This document shows, one piece after another, positions 36,492 through 45,668 of a stretch of DNA of 64,000 nt (position 1 is its first letter; every line of letters begins with the position of its first letter). Both the position numbers and the translations under genes were made by a program. The notes under the pieces are model-generated. The model ran no database searches. It worked only from the letters and a program-made list of their open reading frames with translations, and was not told the DNA's origin. Origin of the DNA: Flavobacterium dauae (GTDB taxonomy: Bacteria; Bacteroidota; Bacteroidia; Flavobacteriales; Flavobacteriaceae); contig NZ_CP130821.1 in NCBI RefSeq assembly GCF_004151275.2, forward strand, positions 1,240,001 through 1,304,000. Direction: 5' to 3'.

Positions 36492-37781
36492 TTATTCAAA
36501 ATCTATTGCCGGTAATAATTGCGAAGAAACTTCTCCAAAACCAATACGTACACCGTCTTTTTCGCAATAACCTTTCATAATTACGGTATCGTAATCTTCA
36601 ATAAACGTTCTTGTAGAACCGTTAGGCATTTCAATAGGGTTTTGTCCTGCCCAGGTTAGTTCTAACATAGATCCAAAACTGTCTTTTGTTGGTCCTGAAA
36701 TAGTTCCCGAACCCATTAAATCGCCCGAACTTACCATACATCCGTTTACGGTGTGATGTGCTAATTGCTGAGCCATTGTCCAATACATATATTTTAAGTT
36801 TGATTTAGACACCGTTTTACCTTCAGCGTTTTCCGGTTGAATGATTACTTCTAAATGAATATCAAACGCATGATTTCCCGTTTGTTGTAAATACGGTAAT
36901 GGTTTAGGATCCTCTTGCGACGGACTGGCACAACGGAAAGGTTCTAAAGCATCCATGGTAACCACCCAGCACGAAATTGATGAACCAAAGTTTTTGGCTA
37001 AGAAAGGTCCTAACGGAACATATTCCCAAGTTTGTAAATCGCGTGCCGACCAGTCGTTTAACAACACCATTCCAAACATGTGGTTTTCTGCATCGTTAAC
37101 AGAAACTCTTTCACCCATAATATTGGCATCAGCAGTAATAAAAGCTGTTTCTAACTCAAAATCAACTCTTTTCGATGGTCCAAAAACAGGTTGTGTTTCA
37201 CCTTTTGGCAAGGTTTGTCCCATAGGTCTATTCACCGGAACTCCCGACGGAACAATGGTAGAACTTCTTCCATGGTAACCCACAGGCAGGTGTAACCAGT
37301 TAGGTAATAAGGCATTTGCCGGATCGCGAAACATCATACCCACATTGGTAGCGTGTTCTCTTGAAGAATAAAAATCGGTATAATCGCCAATAAAAACCGG
37401 TAATTCTACGTTTACTTCATTAACATTAAAGATAACCAATTTGCGGGCTTTGTCATCATCTCTTAATTTTGGATTGTTCGCTTCAAAAATTTCTGAAATT
37501 CTGTTACGAATCGCACGCCAAACTTCTCTTCCTTCACTAATAAAAGCATTCAAAGTTTCATCGTACAAAACATTGTCGTCAAAATCAATATCTTTAAAAA
37601 AACCTAAATCGTTTAAAGCCGTTAAACTAATGGCATAATCGCCAATTCTGGTTCCAATCACTAAATCGTCTTCTTCCACAGAAAAAACACCAAAAGGTAT
37701 GTTTTGAATAGGGAAATCGCTTGTTACAGCTACATCTAACCACGATTTTAAAGCAGGATTGTTAGCAGGTATATTCATCAT
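36492..37781 (-). CDS. fahA: Fumarylacetoacetase
   Basis: The last step of tyrosine/homogentisate breakdown, giving fumarate and acetoacetate. 429 residues, close to eukaryotic FAH. Visible blocks are FGVFSVEEDD at the N-terminus, IGDYTDFYSSREHATNVG (catalytic/metal Asp), LPVGYHGRSSTIVPSG, VDFELETAFI, and GMVLLNDWSARDLQTWEYVPLGPF. The first two codons are both ATG, and the second is the more usual start. It is divergent from glyA across 91 bases. The rest of the tyrosine pathway is not in the window. Confidence 0.94.
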   Translation of the reverse strand: MMNIPANNPALKSWLDVAVTSDFPIQNIPFGVFSVEEDDLVIGTRIGDYAISLTALNDLGFFKDIDFDDNVLYDETLNAFISEGREVWRAIRNRISEIFEANNPKLRDDDKARKLVIFNVNEVNVELPVFIGDYTDFYSSREHATNVGMMFRDPANALLPNWLHLPVGYHGRSSTIVPSGVPVNRPMGQTLPKGETQPVFGPSKRVDFELETAFITADANIMGERVSVNDAENHMFGMVLLNDWSARDLQTWEYVPLGPFLAKNFGSSISCWVVTMDALEPFRCASPSQEDPKPLPYLQQTGNHAFDIHLEVIIQPENAEGKTVSKSNLKYMYWTMAQQLAHHTVNGCMVSSGDLMGSGTISGPTKDSFGSMLELTWAGQNPIEMPNGSTRTFIEDYDTVIMKGYCEKDGVRIGFGEVSSQLLPAIDFE

Positions 37782-37838
37782 TTTAATTATTTTTTGTTCT
37801 AATTAGATTACTTATGCGAATATAACAATGATTTTTTA

Positions 37839-37846
37839 TAAATTTG
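37839..37846 (+). promoter_or_regulatory. -7 promoter element of glyA
   Basis: TAAATTTG matches TAnnTTTG exactly and lies 26 bases before the ATG. A near-match on the opposite strand (TATATTCG, 37824-37817) probably serves the divergent fumarylacetoacetase gene. Confidence 0.55.
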
Positions 37847-37872
37847 AGTTCAATTTAAACATTTAATAAAAA

Positions 37873-39147
37873 ATGCAACGCGACGAACAAATTTTTGATT
37901 TGATATTAGATGAGCAAGACAGACAAATTCACGGATTGGAATTGATTGCTTCAGAAAACTTTGTGAGCGACCAGGTTATGGAAGCTGCGGGATCGGTTTT
38001 AACCAATAAATATGCAGAAGGGTATCCTAATAAAAGATATTACGGCGGCTGTGAAGTGGTTGATATTGTGGAACAATTAGCAATTGACAGAGCTAAAGCT
38101 TTGTTTAATGCCGAATATGTAAACGTACAACCTCACTCTGGCTCGCAAGCTAACACGGCTGTTTATGCGGCTGTTTTAAAACCCGGCGACAAAATTTTAG
38201 GTTTTGATTTATCGCACGGCGGACATTTAACGCATGGTTCTCCTGTAAATTTTTCAGGAAAATTATACAATCCGGTATTTTATGGCGTAGATGAAGCCAC
38301 CGGATTAATCAATTACGACAAAGTACAGGAAATTGCAGAACGCGAAAAACCACAGTTAATCATTGCAGGAGCATCGGCTTATTCTCGTGATATGGATTTT
38401 AAACGTTTTCGTGAAATAGCAGATTCTGTTGGTGCTTTATTAATGGCTGATATTTCTCACCCAGCTGGTTTAATTGCTAAAGGCTTGTTATCAGACCCAA
38501 TTCCTCACTGTCACATTGTAACAACAACAACGCATAAAACATTACGTGGACCTCGTGGTGGAATGATCATGATGGGGAAAGATTTTGAAAATCCGTTTGG
38601 TTTAAAAACGCCGAAAGGCGAAACCCGAATGATGTCGGCTTTATTAGATTCTGCCGTGTTCCCGGGAAATCAAGGCGGACCATTAATGCACATTATTGCT
38701 GCTAAAGCGGTAGCGTTTGGCGAAGCATTGCAAGATGAGTTTATGACGTATATATTACAGGTTCAAAAAAATGCACAGGCAATGGCACAGGCATTTGTTA
38801 AACGCGGATACAACATTATTTCTGGCGGAACAGACAACCACATGATGTTGATTGACCTTAGAAATAAAAACATTTCGGGTAAAGAAGCTGAAAATGCTTT
38901 GGTTAAAGCCGAAATTACCGTAAACAAAAACATGGTTCCTTTTGATGACAAATCTCCGTTTGTAACCTCAGGAATTCGTGTAGGAACAGCTGCCATAACC
39001 ACACGTGGTTTGGTTGAAGCCGATATGGAAACTGTTGTTGATTTAATTGACCGCGTGTTAATGAACCATACCAACGAGGAAGTTATTGAAGAAGTAGCTG
39101 ACCAAGTAAACGAAATGATGAGCGAACGTGCGATGTTTGTTTTTTAA
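37873..39147 (+). CDS. glyA: Serine hydroxymethyltransferase
   Basis: A PLP enzyme that interconverts serine and glycine and charges tetrahydrofolate with one-carbon units. 424 residues. Conserved blocks are [56 protein letters not shown], and [17 protein letters not shown] with the PLP lysine. It has its own promoter and terminator, so it is a single-gene unit. Confidence 0.97.
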   Translation: MQRDEQIFDLILDEQDRQIHGLELIASENFVSDQVMEAAGSVLTNKYAEGYPNKRYYGGCEVVDIVEQLAIDRAKALFNAEYVNVQPHSGSQANTAVYAAVLKPGDKILGFDLSHGGHLTHGSPVNFSGKLYNPVFYGVDEATGLINYDKVQEIAEREKPQLIIAGASAYSRDMDFKRFREIADSVGALLMADISHPAGLIAKGLLSDPIPHCHIVTTTTHKTLRGPRGGMIMMGKDFENPFGLKTPKGETRMMSALLDSAVFPGNQGGPLMHIIAAKAVAFGEALQDEFMTYILQVQKNAQAMAQAFVKRGYNIISGGTDNHMMLIDLRNKNISGKEAENALVKAEITVNKNMVPFDDKSPFVTSGIRVGTAAITTRGLVEADMETVVDLIDRVLMNHTNEEVIEEVADQVNEMMSERAMFVF

Positions 39148-39169
39148 CAAATTATTTCTATAAAAAGTT

Positions 39170-39194
39170 AAAGAGTCACTAAATGTGGCTCTTT
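39170..39194 (+). terminator. Terminator of glyA
   Basis: AAAGAGTCAC pairs with GTGGCTCTTT (one G-T pair) around a 5-base loop and runs into a T tract. Confidence 0.75.
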
Positions 39195-39250
39195 TTTTGT
39201 TAGCTGTGTAACATTTTTATACTTTTCAACACTTATTAAAGAAAATAATA

Positions 39251-40417
39251 ATGAAAAACAGTTTACTTCTCTTTTTTGTATTGTGTACTGCCACAATGTT
39301 TGCACAGAAATCGGTACAGGGAATTATTAAGGATACCGAAACCAATCAGCCTATTGAATATGCCATTATCGTGGGAAATAGTTCGGGTAAAAGCACAGTT
39401 ACTAATAGTGAAGGTCGTTTCAGACTGAATTTATCTGCCGAAGATTCAAAAATCATTGTAAAGCATCTTAGTTATTTTACTAAAGAATTACCTGTGAATG
39501 CTACACAATCTTTCAATATTCAGTTACAATCGACCACAGAATCGTTAGAAGAAATCGTTATTTTACAAACATCAATAAAATCAGAAATTGAAAAAGCCAT
39601 AAAAACCTCTCAGGCACGGTTTGCAAATAATTTAAAACTGAATACTTTTTACCGTGAGCTATTGTATATCAATGGCGATATGTATCAGTATGAAGATGCA
39701 GAAGTTGATTATTACTTAAAATCAATCAATAAAAGTAATGTGGTGGTAAAAGAAAGCCGCAGTGTAAAATTTGCTAATGAAGAAGCTAAAAAGTTTGATT
39801 CGTTAACCAGAGTACATTATTATTGGGGCGATTTTAAAGAAAATGTGGCTGATGAATTTGATTTTAAATTAATAAAACGCATTATTTCTGATAAAGAATA
39901 CGATTTATACATTACTACCAAAACCGCCGGTGATGGTACCACATTAAATATACTTCATTTTGATCCTATTGATAAAGCCAAAAAAGCAACGCTTTCGGGA
40001 ACAGTAATTTACGGATCTCAAGATTATTTAATAAGAGAAGTAAAAGCAAATTTAGCCGAAAAGTTCATGGCTAATAATGAATTTACGCAACAAAATAACC
40101 ATAAATTTAAACGAAGCTTTTACAACCGAACCACTATTTTTAATTTGTACAACAACAAATACTCGTTAACTTATACATCATACAGAATTTTTGGAGTTTC
40201 GCAGGTTTTAAATCAGTTAACCAAAGTGGGTGGTGTTATGGAACTTTTGGTAGATTCGGTTGAAGAAAATCCGACTGTAGTAAATTCTGATAAATTTTAT
40301 ACAAGAGAGAAATTAACGCCGTTAGGAAAAAACTACAAAACAAAATACTGGGAAAAGTTTAATGTGGTGCCGTTAACCTATAAAGAAGAACAAATGTTAA
40401 AACAGGTTAATAAGTAA
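39251..40417 (+). CDS. Exported protein with CarboxypepD_reg-like domain
   Basis: 388 residues. A signal peptide (MKNSLLLFFVLCTATMFAQ) is followed by the beta-sandwich seen at the N-terminus of many TonB-dependent receptors (SVQGIIKDTETNQPIEYAIIVG, SEGRFRLNLSAED, about 20-95). The remaining 290 residues are not a plug or barrel. Regions such as LNTFYRELLYINGDMYQYEDAEVDYY are typical of a Bacteroidota envelope family of unknown function. No SusD or receptor gene is adjacent. The function is unknown. Confidence 0.75.
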   Translation: MKNSLLLFFVLCTATMFAQKSVQGIIKDTETNQPIEYAIIVGNSSGKSTVTNSEGRFRLNLSAEDSKIIVKHLSYFTKELPVNATQSFNIQLQSTTESLEEIVILQTSIKSEIEKAIKTSQARFANNLKLNTFYRELLYINGDMYQYEDAEVDYYLKSINKSNVVVKESRSVKFANEEAKKFDSLTRVHYYWGDFKENVADEFDFKLIKRIISDKEYDLYITTKTAGDGTTLNILHFDPIDKAKKATLSGTVIYGSQDYLIREVKANLAEKFMANNEFTQQNNHKFKRSFYNRTTIFNLYNNKYSLTYTSYRIFGVSQVLNQLTKVGGVMELLVDSVEENPTVVNSDKFYTREKLTPLGKNYKTKYWEKFNVVPLTYKEEQMLKQVNK

Positions 40418-40419
40418 AA

Positions 40420-40444
40420 AAAGACAGTTTTATAAACTGTCTTT
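40420..40444. terminator. Bidirectional terminator overlapping a coding end
   Basis: AAGACAGTTT pairs with AAACTGTCTT around TAT, with A and T tracts on the two sides. It serves both the plus-strand exported protein and the minus-strand gene, whose last codons (Lys-Asp-Ser-Leu-stop) form one arm of the stem. Confidence 0.8.
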
Positions 40445-41887
40445 TTTTCTGAATAAATTATTGGCTTTTAAAAGTTTGGCTGCTTTTACCGGAACGTCGT
40501 TTTGCCAACTTTCGTCGTTATTCCATATTTTTTGCAGTACTTTATGAGGGAAAATCTTTAGGTTTTTAGGTTCAAAATTTTCTATATCTATAATCTGTTT
40601 TTCTTCAACAAAATAATTGTAAACCGGTTTTAGGCTTTCATCGTGCAAAATAATATTTTCACTGGTAATGATTTCATTGTTTTCATTTAAAAACGGATAT
40701 ACATAAATTTCTAAACCGTGTTTAAACAACCTTCCTAAACCTTCAAAAAAGCCGCCTGATAAATTGGTGTAATGCTTGGCATCAAAAATTTCAAGTAGGC
40801 TTGGAAGCCCAATAGTCAACGCAATTTTTTCTTGAGAGTAATTCCAGATATAATCAACCGCTTTAAAATATTCTTTAAAGTTCGATATCATCACCGTATG
40901 CCCCAACGCACAAAGTAATTCGGCACGATCCAAAAAATCCTGTTCGTCAACTTCGCCCAACGCTAAAAGGTTGTTCAACGTAATTTCAAAAATTACCGCT
41001 GTTTTTTCTTGTGAAAGATTGTTTTTTGTTAAAAACTGATGCAGTGATTTTTGATACATATTTACGTTTACAATTGTCACCGGACGAAAACTCCCTCTCA
41101 AAAGCAAGACATTTTTCCGGAACAGTGTATTTGCAGGAAGAATATTTTTACCGTTAGGGGCAAACATTACCGCATCGGCCATACCGTTTTTTACCAGAAA
41201 AAGACTCATTAAACGGTTATCTACATTTTTAAACGCCGGTCCCGAAAAATTAATGGTATCAATTTCTAACTGATCTTTATCTAAATGGTCGTATAAGTGA
41301 TGAATTAATTTTTTTGGGTCGTGGTACTGATAAAAAGCACCGTAAATTAAGTTGACACCAAGAGTTCCTAAAGTACGTTGTTGCAACAAAACATCGTTTT
41401 CTTTAAACTGAATGTGCAAAATAATTTCATTGAATTCGCCTTGAGCTTCGTTTTGAAAGCGGATGCCAACCCAACCGTGCCCTTTAAATTTCTTTGCAAA
41501 ATCTATAGTAGCAACCGTATTGGCATAGCTAAAATAAATCCTGTCCGGATGTTCGTTCTGGTCTAAACGCTCTTCTAAAAGCTTAACTTCGTGGTCAAGC
41601 ATTTTGTGTAAACGGCTTTCGGTAACATACCTTCCGTCTTGTTCCACCGTGTAAATAGCATCGCTAAATTGTTTGTCGTAAGCACTCATTGCTTTTGCAA
41701 CAGTTCGTGAAGCAGCACCAGCCCTGAAAAAATGGCGAGCTGTTTCTTGTCCCGCTCCAATTTCGGCAAACGAACCGTAAATATTTTTGTTTAAATTAAT
41801 CTTTAAAGTTTTGTCTGATATTGCCTGTTTTTGTTCTATAATTCTATCGCCTGGTAGGGATAAATCCTCCGCAAAAAAATTGCTCAT
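40430..41887 (-). CDS. Conserved cytosolic protein of unknown function
   Basis: 485 residues from the chosen ATG (MSNFFAEDLSLPGDRIIEQKQ); an earlier ATG at 41926 is less likely because its first codons contain a near-consensus -7 element. There is no signal peptide or membrane helix. Strong motif-like segments are GSFAEIGAGQETARHFFRAG near residue 40, HGWVGIRFQNEAQGEFNEI near 150, LGTLGVNLIYGAFY and VTIVNVNMYQKSLHQF. I recognise this as a widely conserved protein that databases have labelled inconsistently, and I do not trust any enzymatic name. Confidence 0.7.
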   Translation of the reverse strand: MSNFFAEDLSLPGDRIIEQKQAISDKTLKINLNKNIYGSFAEIGAGQETARHFFRAGAASRTVAKAMSAYDKQFSDAIYTVEQDGRYVTESRLHKMLDHEVKLLEERLDQNEHPDRIYFSYANTVATIDFAKKFKGHGWVGIRFQNEAQGEFNEIILHIQFKENDVLLQQRTLGTLGVNLIYGAFYQYHDPKKLIHHLYDHLDKDQLEIDTINFSGPAFKNVDNRLMSLFLVKNGMADAVMFAPNGKNILPANTLFRKNVLLLRGSFRPVTIVNVNMYQKSLHQFLTKNNLSQEKTAVIFEITLNNLLALGEVDEQDFLDRAELLCALGHTVMISNFKEYFKAVDYIWNYSQEKIALTIGLPSLLEIFDAKHYTNLSGGFFEGLGRLFKHGLEIYVYPFLNENNEIITSENIILHDESLKPVYNYFVEEKQIIDIENFEPKNLKIFPHKVLQKIWNNDESWQNDVPVKAAKLLKANNLFRKKDSL

Positions 41888-41937
41888 ATTTTCATTATTG
41901 TTTGCATATAAAATTACTAAATTCATTTATAATGTGC

Positions 41938-41945
41938 TATTTTTG
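41938..41945 (+). promoter_or_regulatory. -7 promoter element of the MBL-fold gene
   Basis: TATTTTTG matches TAnnTTTG and ends 15 bases before the GTG start at 41961. Confidence 0.6.
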
Positions 41946-41960
41946 TAAAAAAGATTATTT

Positions 41961-42728
41961 GTGAAGATTTATTTTTTAGGAACGGGTACATCGCAGGGCA
42001 TTCCGGTAATAGGGATAAAACATCCTGTTTGTTTAAGTACTAACTTGAAAGATAAGCGTTTACGGTCGTCTGTTTTGATTGATTGGGATGGTACAAAAAT
42101 ATTGATTGATTGTGGTCCCGATTTCAGACAACAAATGCTTCGTATTGATAACGATGCATTAGATGCCGTTTTGTTTACACACGAACACGCCGATCACACG
42201 GCAGGTTTAGACGACATTCGTCCATATTGTTTTATGGAAAGCAAAGCTATGCCCATTTATGCACAAAGCCGGGTAATTGAAAGTTTAAAACGCCGGTTTG
42301 ATTATATTTTTGAAACCGTTAACCGTTATCCCGGTGCACCTTCGGTTGAAATTCATCAGATAGAACCTTATCAAGATTTTACAATAAACAATAAAACAAT
42401 AAAACCTTTATTGGTAAATCACGGTTCGTTGCCCATTTTAGGCTATCGGTTTGATCGTTTTGCCTATTTAACCGATGTAAAAACCTTAGATGAAACCACC
42501 TATAATCAATTACAAAATTTAGATGTTTTAGTTATAAGTGCACTGCGAATACAAGAACACCCAACACATAATAATTTAGAAGAAGCATTAAAACACATAC
42601 AAAAAATTAAACCTAAAAAAACGTATTTAACACACATAGGGTTTCAGTTGGGCTTTCATAATGAGGTTCAAAATACCTTACCCGATAACGTGTTTTTAGC
42701 GTATGACGAACTAATTTTAGACCTATAA
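41961..42728 (+). CDS. MBL-fold metallohydrolase (PhnP/RNase Z-like)
   Basis: 255 residues, GTG start (MKIYFLGTGTSQGIPVIG), supported by a promoter 15 bases upstream. The zinc-binding motif HxHxDH is THEHADHTAGLDDIRP (about 72-87). Further ligands are in LLVNHGSLPILGYRF and YLTHIGFQ. Closest resemblance is to PhnP-type cyclic phosphodiesterases and to the RNase Z fold. There are no phosphonate genes nearby, so the phosphodiester substrate is open. The small membrane-protein gene follows after 3 bases. Confidence 0.85.
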   Translation: MKIYFLGTGTSQGIPVIGIKHPVCLSTNLKDKRLRSSVLIDWDGTKILIDCGPDFRQQMLRIDNDALDAVLFTHEHADHTAGLDDIRPYCFMESKAMPIYAQSRVIESLKRRFDYIFETVNRYPGAPSVEIHQIEPYQDFTINNKTIKPLLVNHGSLPILGYRFDRFAYLTDVKTLDETTYNQLQNLDVLVISALRIQEHPTHNNLEEALKHIQKIKPKKTYLTHIGFQLGFHNEVQNTLPDNVFLAYDELILDL

Positions 42729-42731
42729 TTA

Positions 42732-42938
42732 ATGAAACGTATTTATTTATATTTGTTTTTATTTTCTTTAATCATTAATATTTTTTTAATTGTAAATGAT
42801 TCAAAAGTACTTAAAGCAAAAGAAGAACATATTGAACATTTAGAAGAAAAATTAAAACAAGCCGAGGATTCTTTACAGAAAATTCAACCAATTCCACAAA
42901 TTGATGAAACAACTTACACTTTACCTGAAAGAATATGA
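42732..42938 (+). CDS. Small membrane-anchored coiled-coil protein
   Basis: 68 residues. One N-terminal transmembrane helix (about 4-22) is followed by a heptad-rich segment (KAKEEHIEHLEEKLKQAEDSLQ) that should form a coiled coil, then a short proline-containing tail. It starts 3 bases after the MBL-fold gene and overlaps the next lipoprotein gene by 4 bases (ATGA), so the three are translated together. The function is unknown. Confidence 0.65.
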   Translation: MKRIYLYLFLFSLIINIFLIVNDSKVLKAKEEHIEHLEEKLKQAEDSLQKIQPIPQIDETTYTLPERI

Positions 42939-43381
42939 AAACAACAACAATAAGTATTTTGTTACTAAGCATTTTTGCTGTTTCGTGTAATAAAAAGCAA
43001 AAAACGGTAGATGCCTTTAATCACGTAATGGTTAAAGATTCGTTAGAATTGTACAAGAAATTGTATGATGAAGCCGCCTATTTTTCTATCGATAAAAACG
43101 AAAATGCTCAAAAACAATTCGCTCCCCAAAAAATAGAAGATGTAATGGCAAAAGTTGTACAGGATTTTTCGGCATTAATAAAACAAGAAGAAAACAGCTC
43201 TTTATTACCTGTTGATGCCAATGGTAACCCGGTTAAAGTAAATAAAATGTCGGTCATTAATCACAAATGGTTAATAATCGATTTTTATGGAGAGGGTACA
43301 GTAGGAGAGACGTTGATTAAATACAATTACCATCCAGATTCGGTTACAGAATTTCAACTGCTTGACACGGTTTTATATTAA
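42935..43381 (+). CDS. Small lipoprotein, unknown
   Basis: 148 residues with a lipobox (FAVSC, Cys about 18) after a short hydrophobic leader. The mature part carries a run DGNPVKVN-like beta region and the block NHKWLIIDFYGEGTVGE. The ATGA overlap with the preceding coiled-coil protein suggests that the two envelope proteins work together. The family is not recognised. Confidence 0.65.
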   Translation: MKTTTISILLLSIFAVSCNKKQKTVDAFNHVMVKDSLELYKKLYDEAAYFSIDKNENAQKQFAPQKIEDVMAKVVQDFSALIKQEENSSLLPVDANGNPVKVNKMSVINHKWLIIDFYGEGTVGETLIKYNYHPDSVTEFQLLDTVLY

Positions 43382-43427
43382 ATAAAACAGCTTCAAAATT
43401 GCAATTAAAATATAGTTGTAAAAAACG

Positions 43428-43435
43428 TATATTTG
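43428..43435 (+). promoter_or_regulatory. -7 promoter element of tgt
   Basis: TATATTTG is an exact match 19 bases before the ATG at 43455. Confidence 0.65.
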
Positions 43436-43454
43436 CAGCTTGTAAACAACAAGT

Positions 43455-44585
43455 ATGAAATTCAATTTACTGCACACCGATATAAACTCAAAAGCACGTG
43501 CCGGCGTAATTACTACCGATCACGGCGTTATTGAAACCCCAATATTTATGCCCGTTGGAACGGCAGCAACCGTAAAAGGAGTGCATCAGCGCGAATTAAA
43601 AGAAGACATTAATCCCGATATTATTTTAGGAAACACCTACCATTTGTATTTACGCCCAAAAACCGAAATCTTGGAGAAAGCCGGCGGTTTACATAAATTT
43701 ATGAATTGGGATCGGAATATTTTAACCGATTCTGGTGGTTTTCAGGTGTATTCGCTATCGGGCAGAAGAAAAATTAAAGAAGAAGGTGTAAAATTCAAAT
43801 CACATATCGATGGATCTTACCACTTTTTTTCGCCCGAAAATGTAATGGAAATTCAGCGTACCATTGGTGCCGATATTATTATGGCGTTCGATGAATGCAC
43901 GCCGTATCCGTGCGATTACCGTTATGCCAAACGATCTATGCACATGACTCACCGCTGGCTAGATCGCTGTATCAGTCATTTAGAAAAAGTTCCTACAAAA
44001 TACGGTTACGATCAGGCATTTTTCCCAATTGTTCAGGGTTCTACTTTTAAGGATTTACGTGCAGAATCTGCCGAATATATTGCAAATGCAGGCGCAGTTG
44101 GTAATGCCATTGGTGGATTATCGGTTGGTGAACCTGCCGAAGAAATGTACGAAATGTGCGAAATCGTTACCAACATCCTTCCAAAAGATAAACCACGTTA
44201 TTTAATGGGGGTGGGTACACCTATCAATATTTTGGAAAATATCGCTTTGGGTATCGATATGTTCGATTGCGTAATGCCTACAAGAAATGCGCGTAACGGA
44301 ATGTTGTTTACAAGCGAAGGTTTTATCAACATAAAAAACAGAAAATGGGCAGACGATTTTAGTCCGATTGATCCAATGGGAAACACCTGGGTTGATACCG
44401 ATTATTCAAAAGCATACCTGCGTCATTTGTTTATATCAGACGAGTATCTTGCAAAGCAAATTGCAACTATTCATAACCTTGGTTTTTATATGTGGCTGGT
44501 TCGCGAAGCCCGTAAGCAAATTTTAGCAGGAACGTTCTACGCCTGGAAAGAAAAAATGGTTAAACAAATGGCTACCCGTTTATAA
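43455..44585 (+). CDS. tgt: tRNA-guanine transglycosylase
   Basis: It exchanges guanine-34 in GUN-anticodon tRNAs for the queuosine precursor preQ1. 376 residues. Seen are the nucleophile regions LTDSGGFQVYSL and DCVMPTRNARNGMLF (catalytic aspartates), AFDECTPYP, and GGLSVGEP. The usual C-terminal zinc-site motif CxCxxC is not visible: in its place runs NIKNRKWADDFSPID and then AYLRHLF. The segment where CxC should occur is therefore Cys-free, which is seen in many Bacteroidota Tgt proteins. It is followed by a permease gene 9 bases later. Confidence 0.94.
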   Translation: MKFNLLHTDINSKARAGVITTDHGVIETPIFMPVGTAATVKGVHQRELKEDINPDIILGNTYHLYLRPKTEILEKAGGLHKFMNWDRNILTDSGGFQVYSLSGRRKIKEEGVKFKSHIDGSYHFFSPENVMEIQRTIGADIIMAFDECTPYPCDYRYAKRSMHMTHRWLDRCISHLEKVPTKYGYDQAFFPIVQGSTFKDLRAESAEYIANAGAVGNAIGGLSVGEPAEEMYEMCEIVTNILPKDKPRYLMGVGTPINILENIALGIDMFDCVMPTRNARNGMLFTSEGFINIKNRKWADDFSPIDPMGNTWVDTDYSKAYLRHLFISDEYLAKQIATIHNLGFYMWLVREARKQILAGTFYAWKEKMVKQMATRL

Positions 44586-44594
44586 TTCGGTTTT

Positions 44595-45668
44595 ATGAAA
44601 ATTATTGATTGGTACATATTAAAAAGGTATTTGGGCACATTCTTTGTAATGATTATGCTTTTTATTCCTATTGGAATTGCAGTTGACGTTGCCGACAGAA
44701 TCAACAAAATATTAGAAAGTCAAGTACCTTTAATGGATGTATTAGAGTATTATGGTGACTTTACCATATATTTTGCCAATATGTTGTTTCCTATCTTTTT
44801 GTTTATATCAATCATTTGGTTTACATCAAAATTAGCATCAAACACAGAAATTGTTGCCATTTTAAGTTCGGGTATTTCGTATATGCGTTTTTTGCGTCCG
44901 TATATAGTTGGGGCTGCTTTTATATCTGTTTTTGCGTTGCTTATGGGAATTTTTATTGTGCCAAAAGCAAGTTTGGGATACAACGATTTTCGTTACAAGT
45001 ATTTAAAGCGGAAAGAAATTCGCGAAACACAAAACGTGTTTAAGCAAATTAGTAAAAACGAATTTATCTACGTAAGCAATTTTAGCTATGGTACTAAAAC
45101 GGGCTATAATTTTACATTAGAGAAGTTTAATGGACTAAATCTGGTTTCTAAAATCGAAGCCGGACGAATTGTTTATAACGACAGCACAAAAGATTATACC
45201 TTATACAATTATCAAAAAAGAACCGTTGGCTTAAATGATGATAAATTAGAAAAAGAGCCGGAAAAAAAAATGAAATTTAATTTTGAAGTGGATGATTTAA
45301 CCCCCGCAATTTATGCTGCTGAAACAATGACATTGAGGGAGTTGAACCAATTCATTGATAAAGAAAAAATGCGGGGTTCGGCCAATATCAATGCGTATAT
45401 GGTGGTAAAATATAAAAAATACAGCGTTCCGGTATCGGCATTTATATTAACAATTATTGCGGTAGCTGTTTCATCAATGAAACGTCGTGGCGGAATGGGT
45501 GTAAACCTTGCTATGGGTATTGGCTTGGCATTTACCTATATTTTCTTCGATAAAATTTTTGGTACCTTGGCAGAAGCTTCTAGTATCAATCCGTTATTTG
45601 CCGTGTGGTTTCCAAACGTAATTTTCGGAATTTTAGCTGTTTATCTTTTAAATAATGCCAAACGTTAA
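44595..45668 (+). CDS. LptF/LptG-family permease
   Basis: 357 residues. N-terminal and C-terminal pairs/triplets of transmembrane helices (about 12-34, 55-80, 98-120, then 275-350) flank a central periplasmic beta-jellyroll, the YjgP/YjgQ layout. With LptB these permeases pull LPS from the inner membrane toward the LptA bridge. It begins IIDWYILKRYLGTFF. Whether it is LptF or LptG cannot be told. It is co-transcribed with tgt (9-base gap) and overlaps the EamA gene by 14 bases. Confidence 0.88.
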   Translation: MKIIDWYILKRYLGTFFVMIMLFIPIGIAVDVADRINKILESQVPLMDVLEYYGDFTIYFANMLFPIFLFISIIWFTSKLASNTEIVAILSSGISYMRFLRPYIVGAAFISVFALLMGIFIVPKASLGYNDFRYKYLKRKEIRETQNVFKQISKNEFIYVSNFSYGTKTGYNFTLEKFNGLNLVSKIEAGRIVYNDSTKDYTLYNYQKRTVGLNDDKLEKEPEKKMKFNFEVDDLTPAIYAAETMTLRELNQFIDKEKMRGSANINAYMVVKYKKYSVPVSAFILTIIAVAVSSMKRRGGMGVNLAMGIGLAFTYIFFDKIFGTLAEASSINPLFAVWFPNVIFGILAVYLLNNAKR

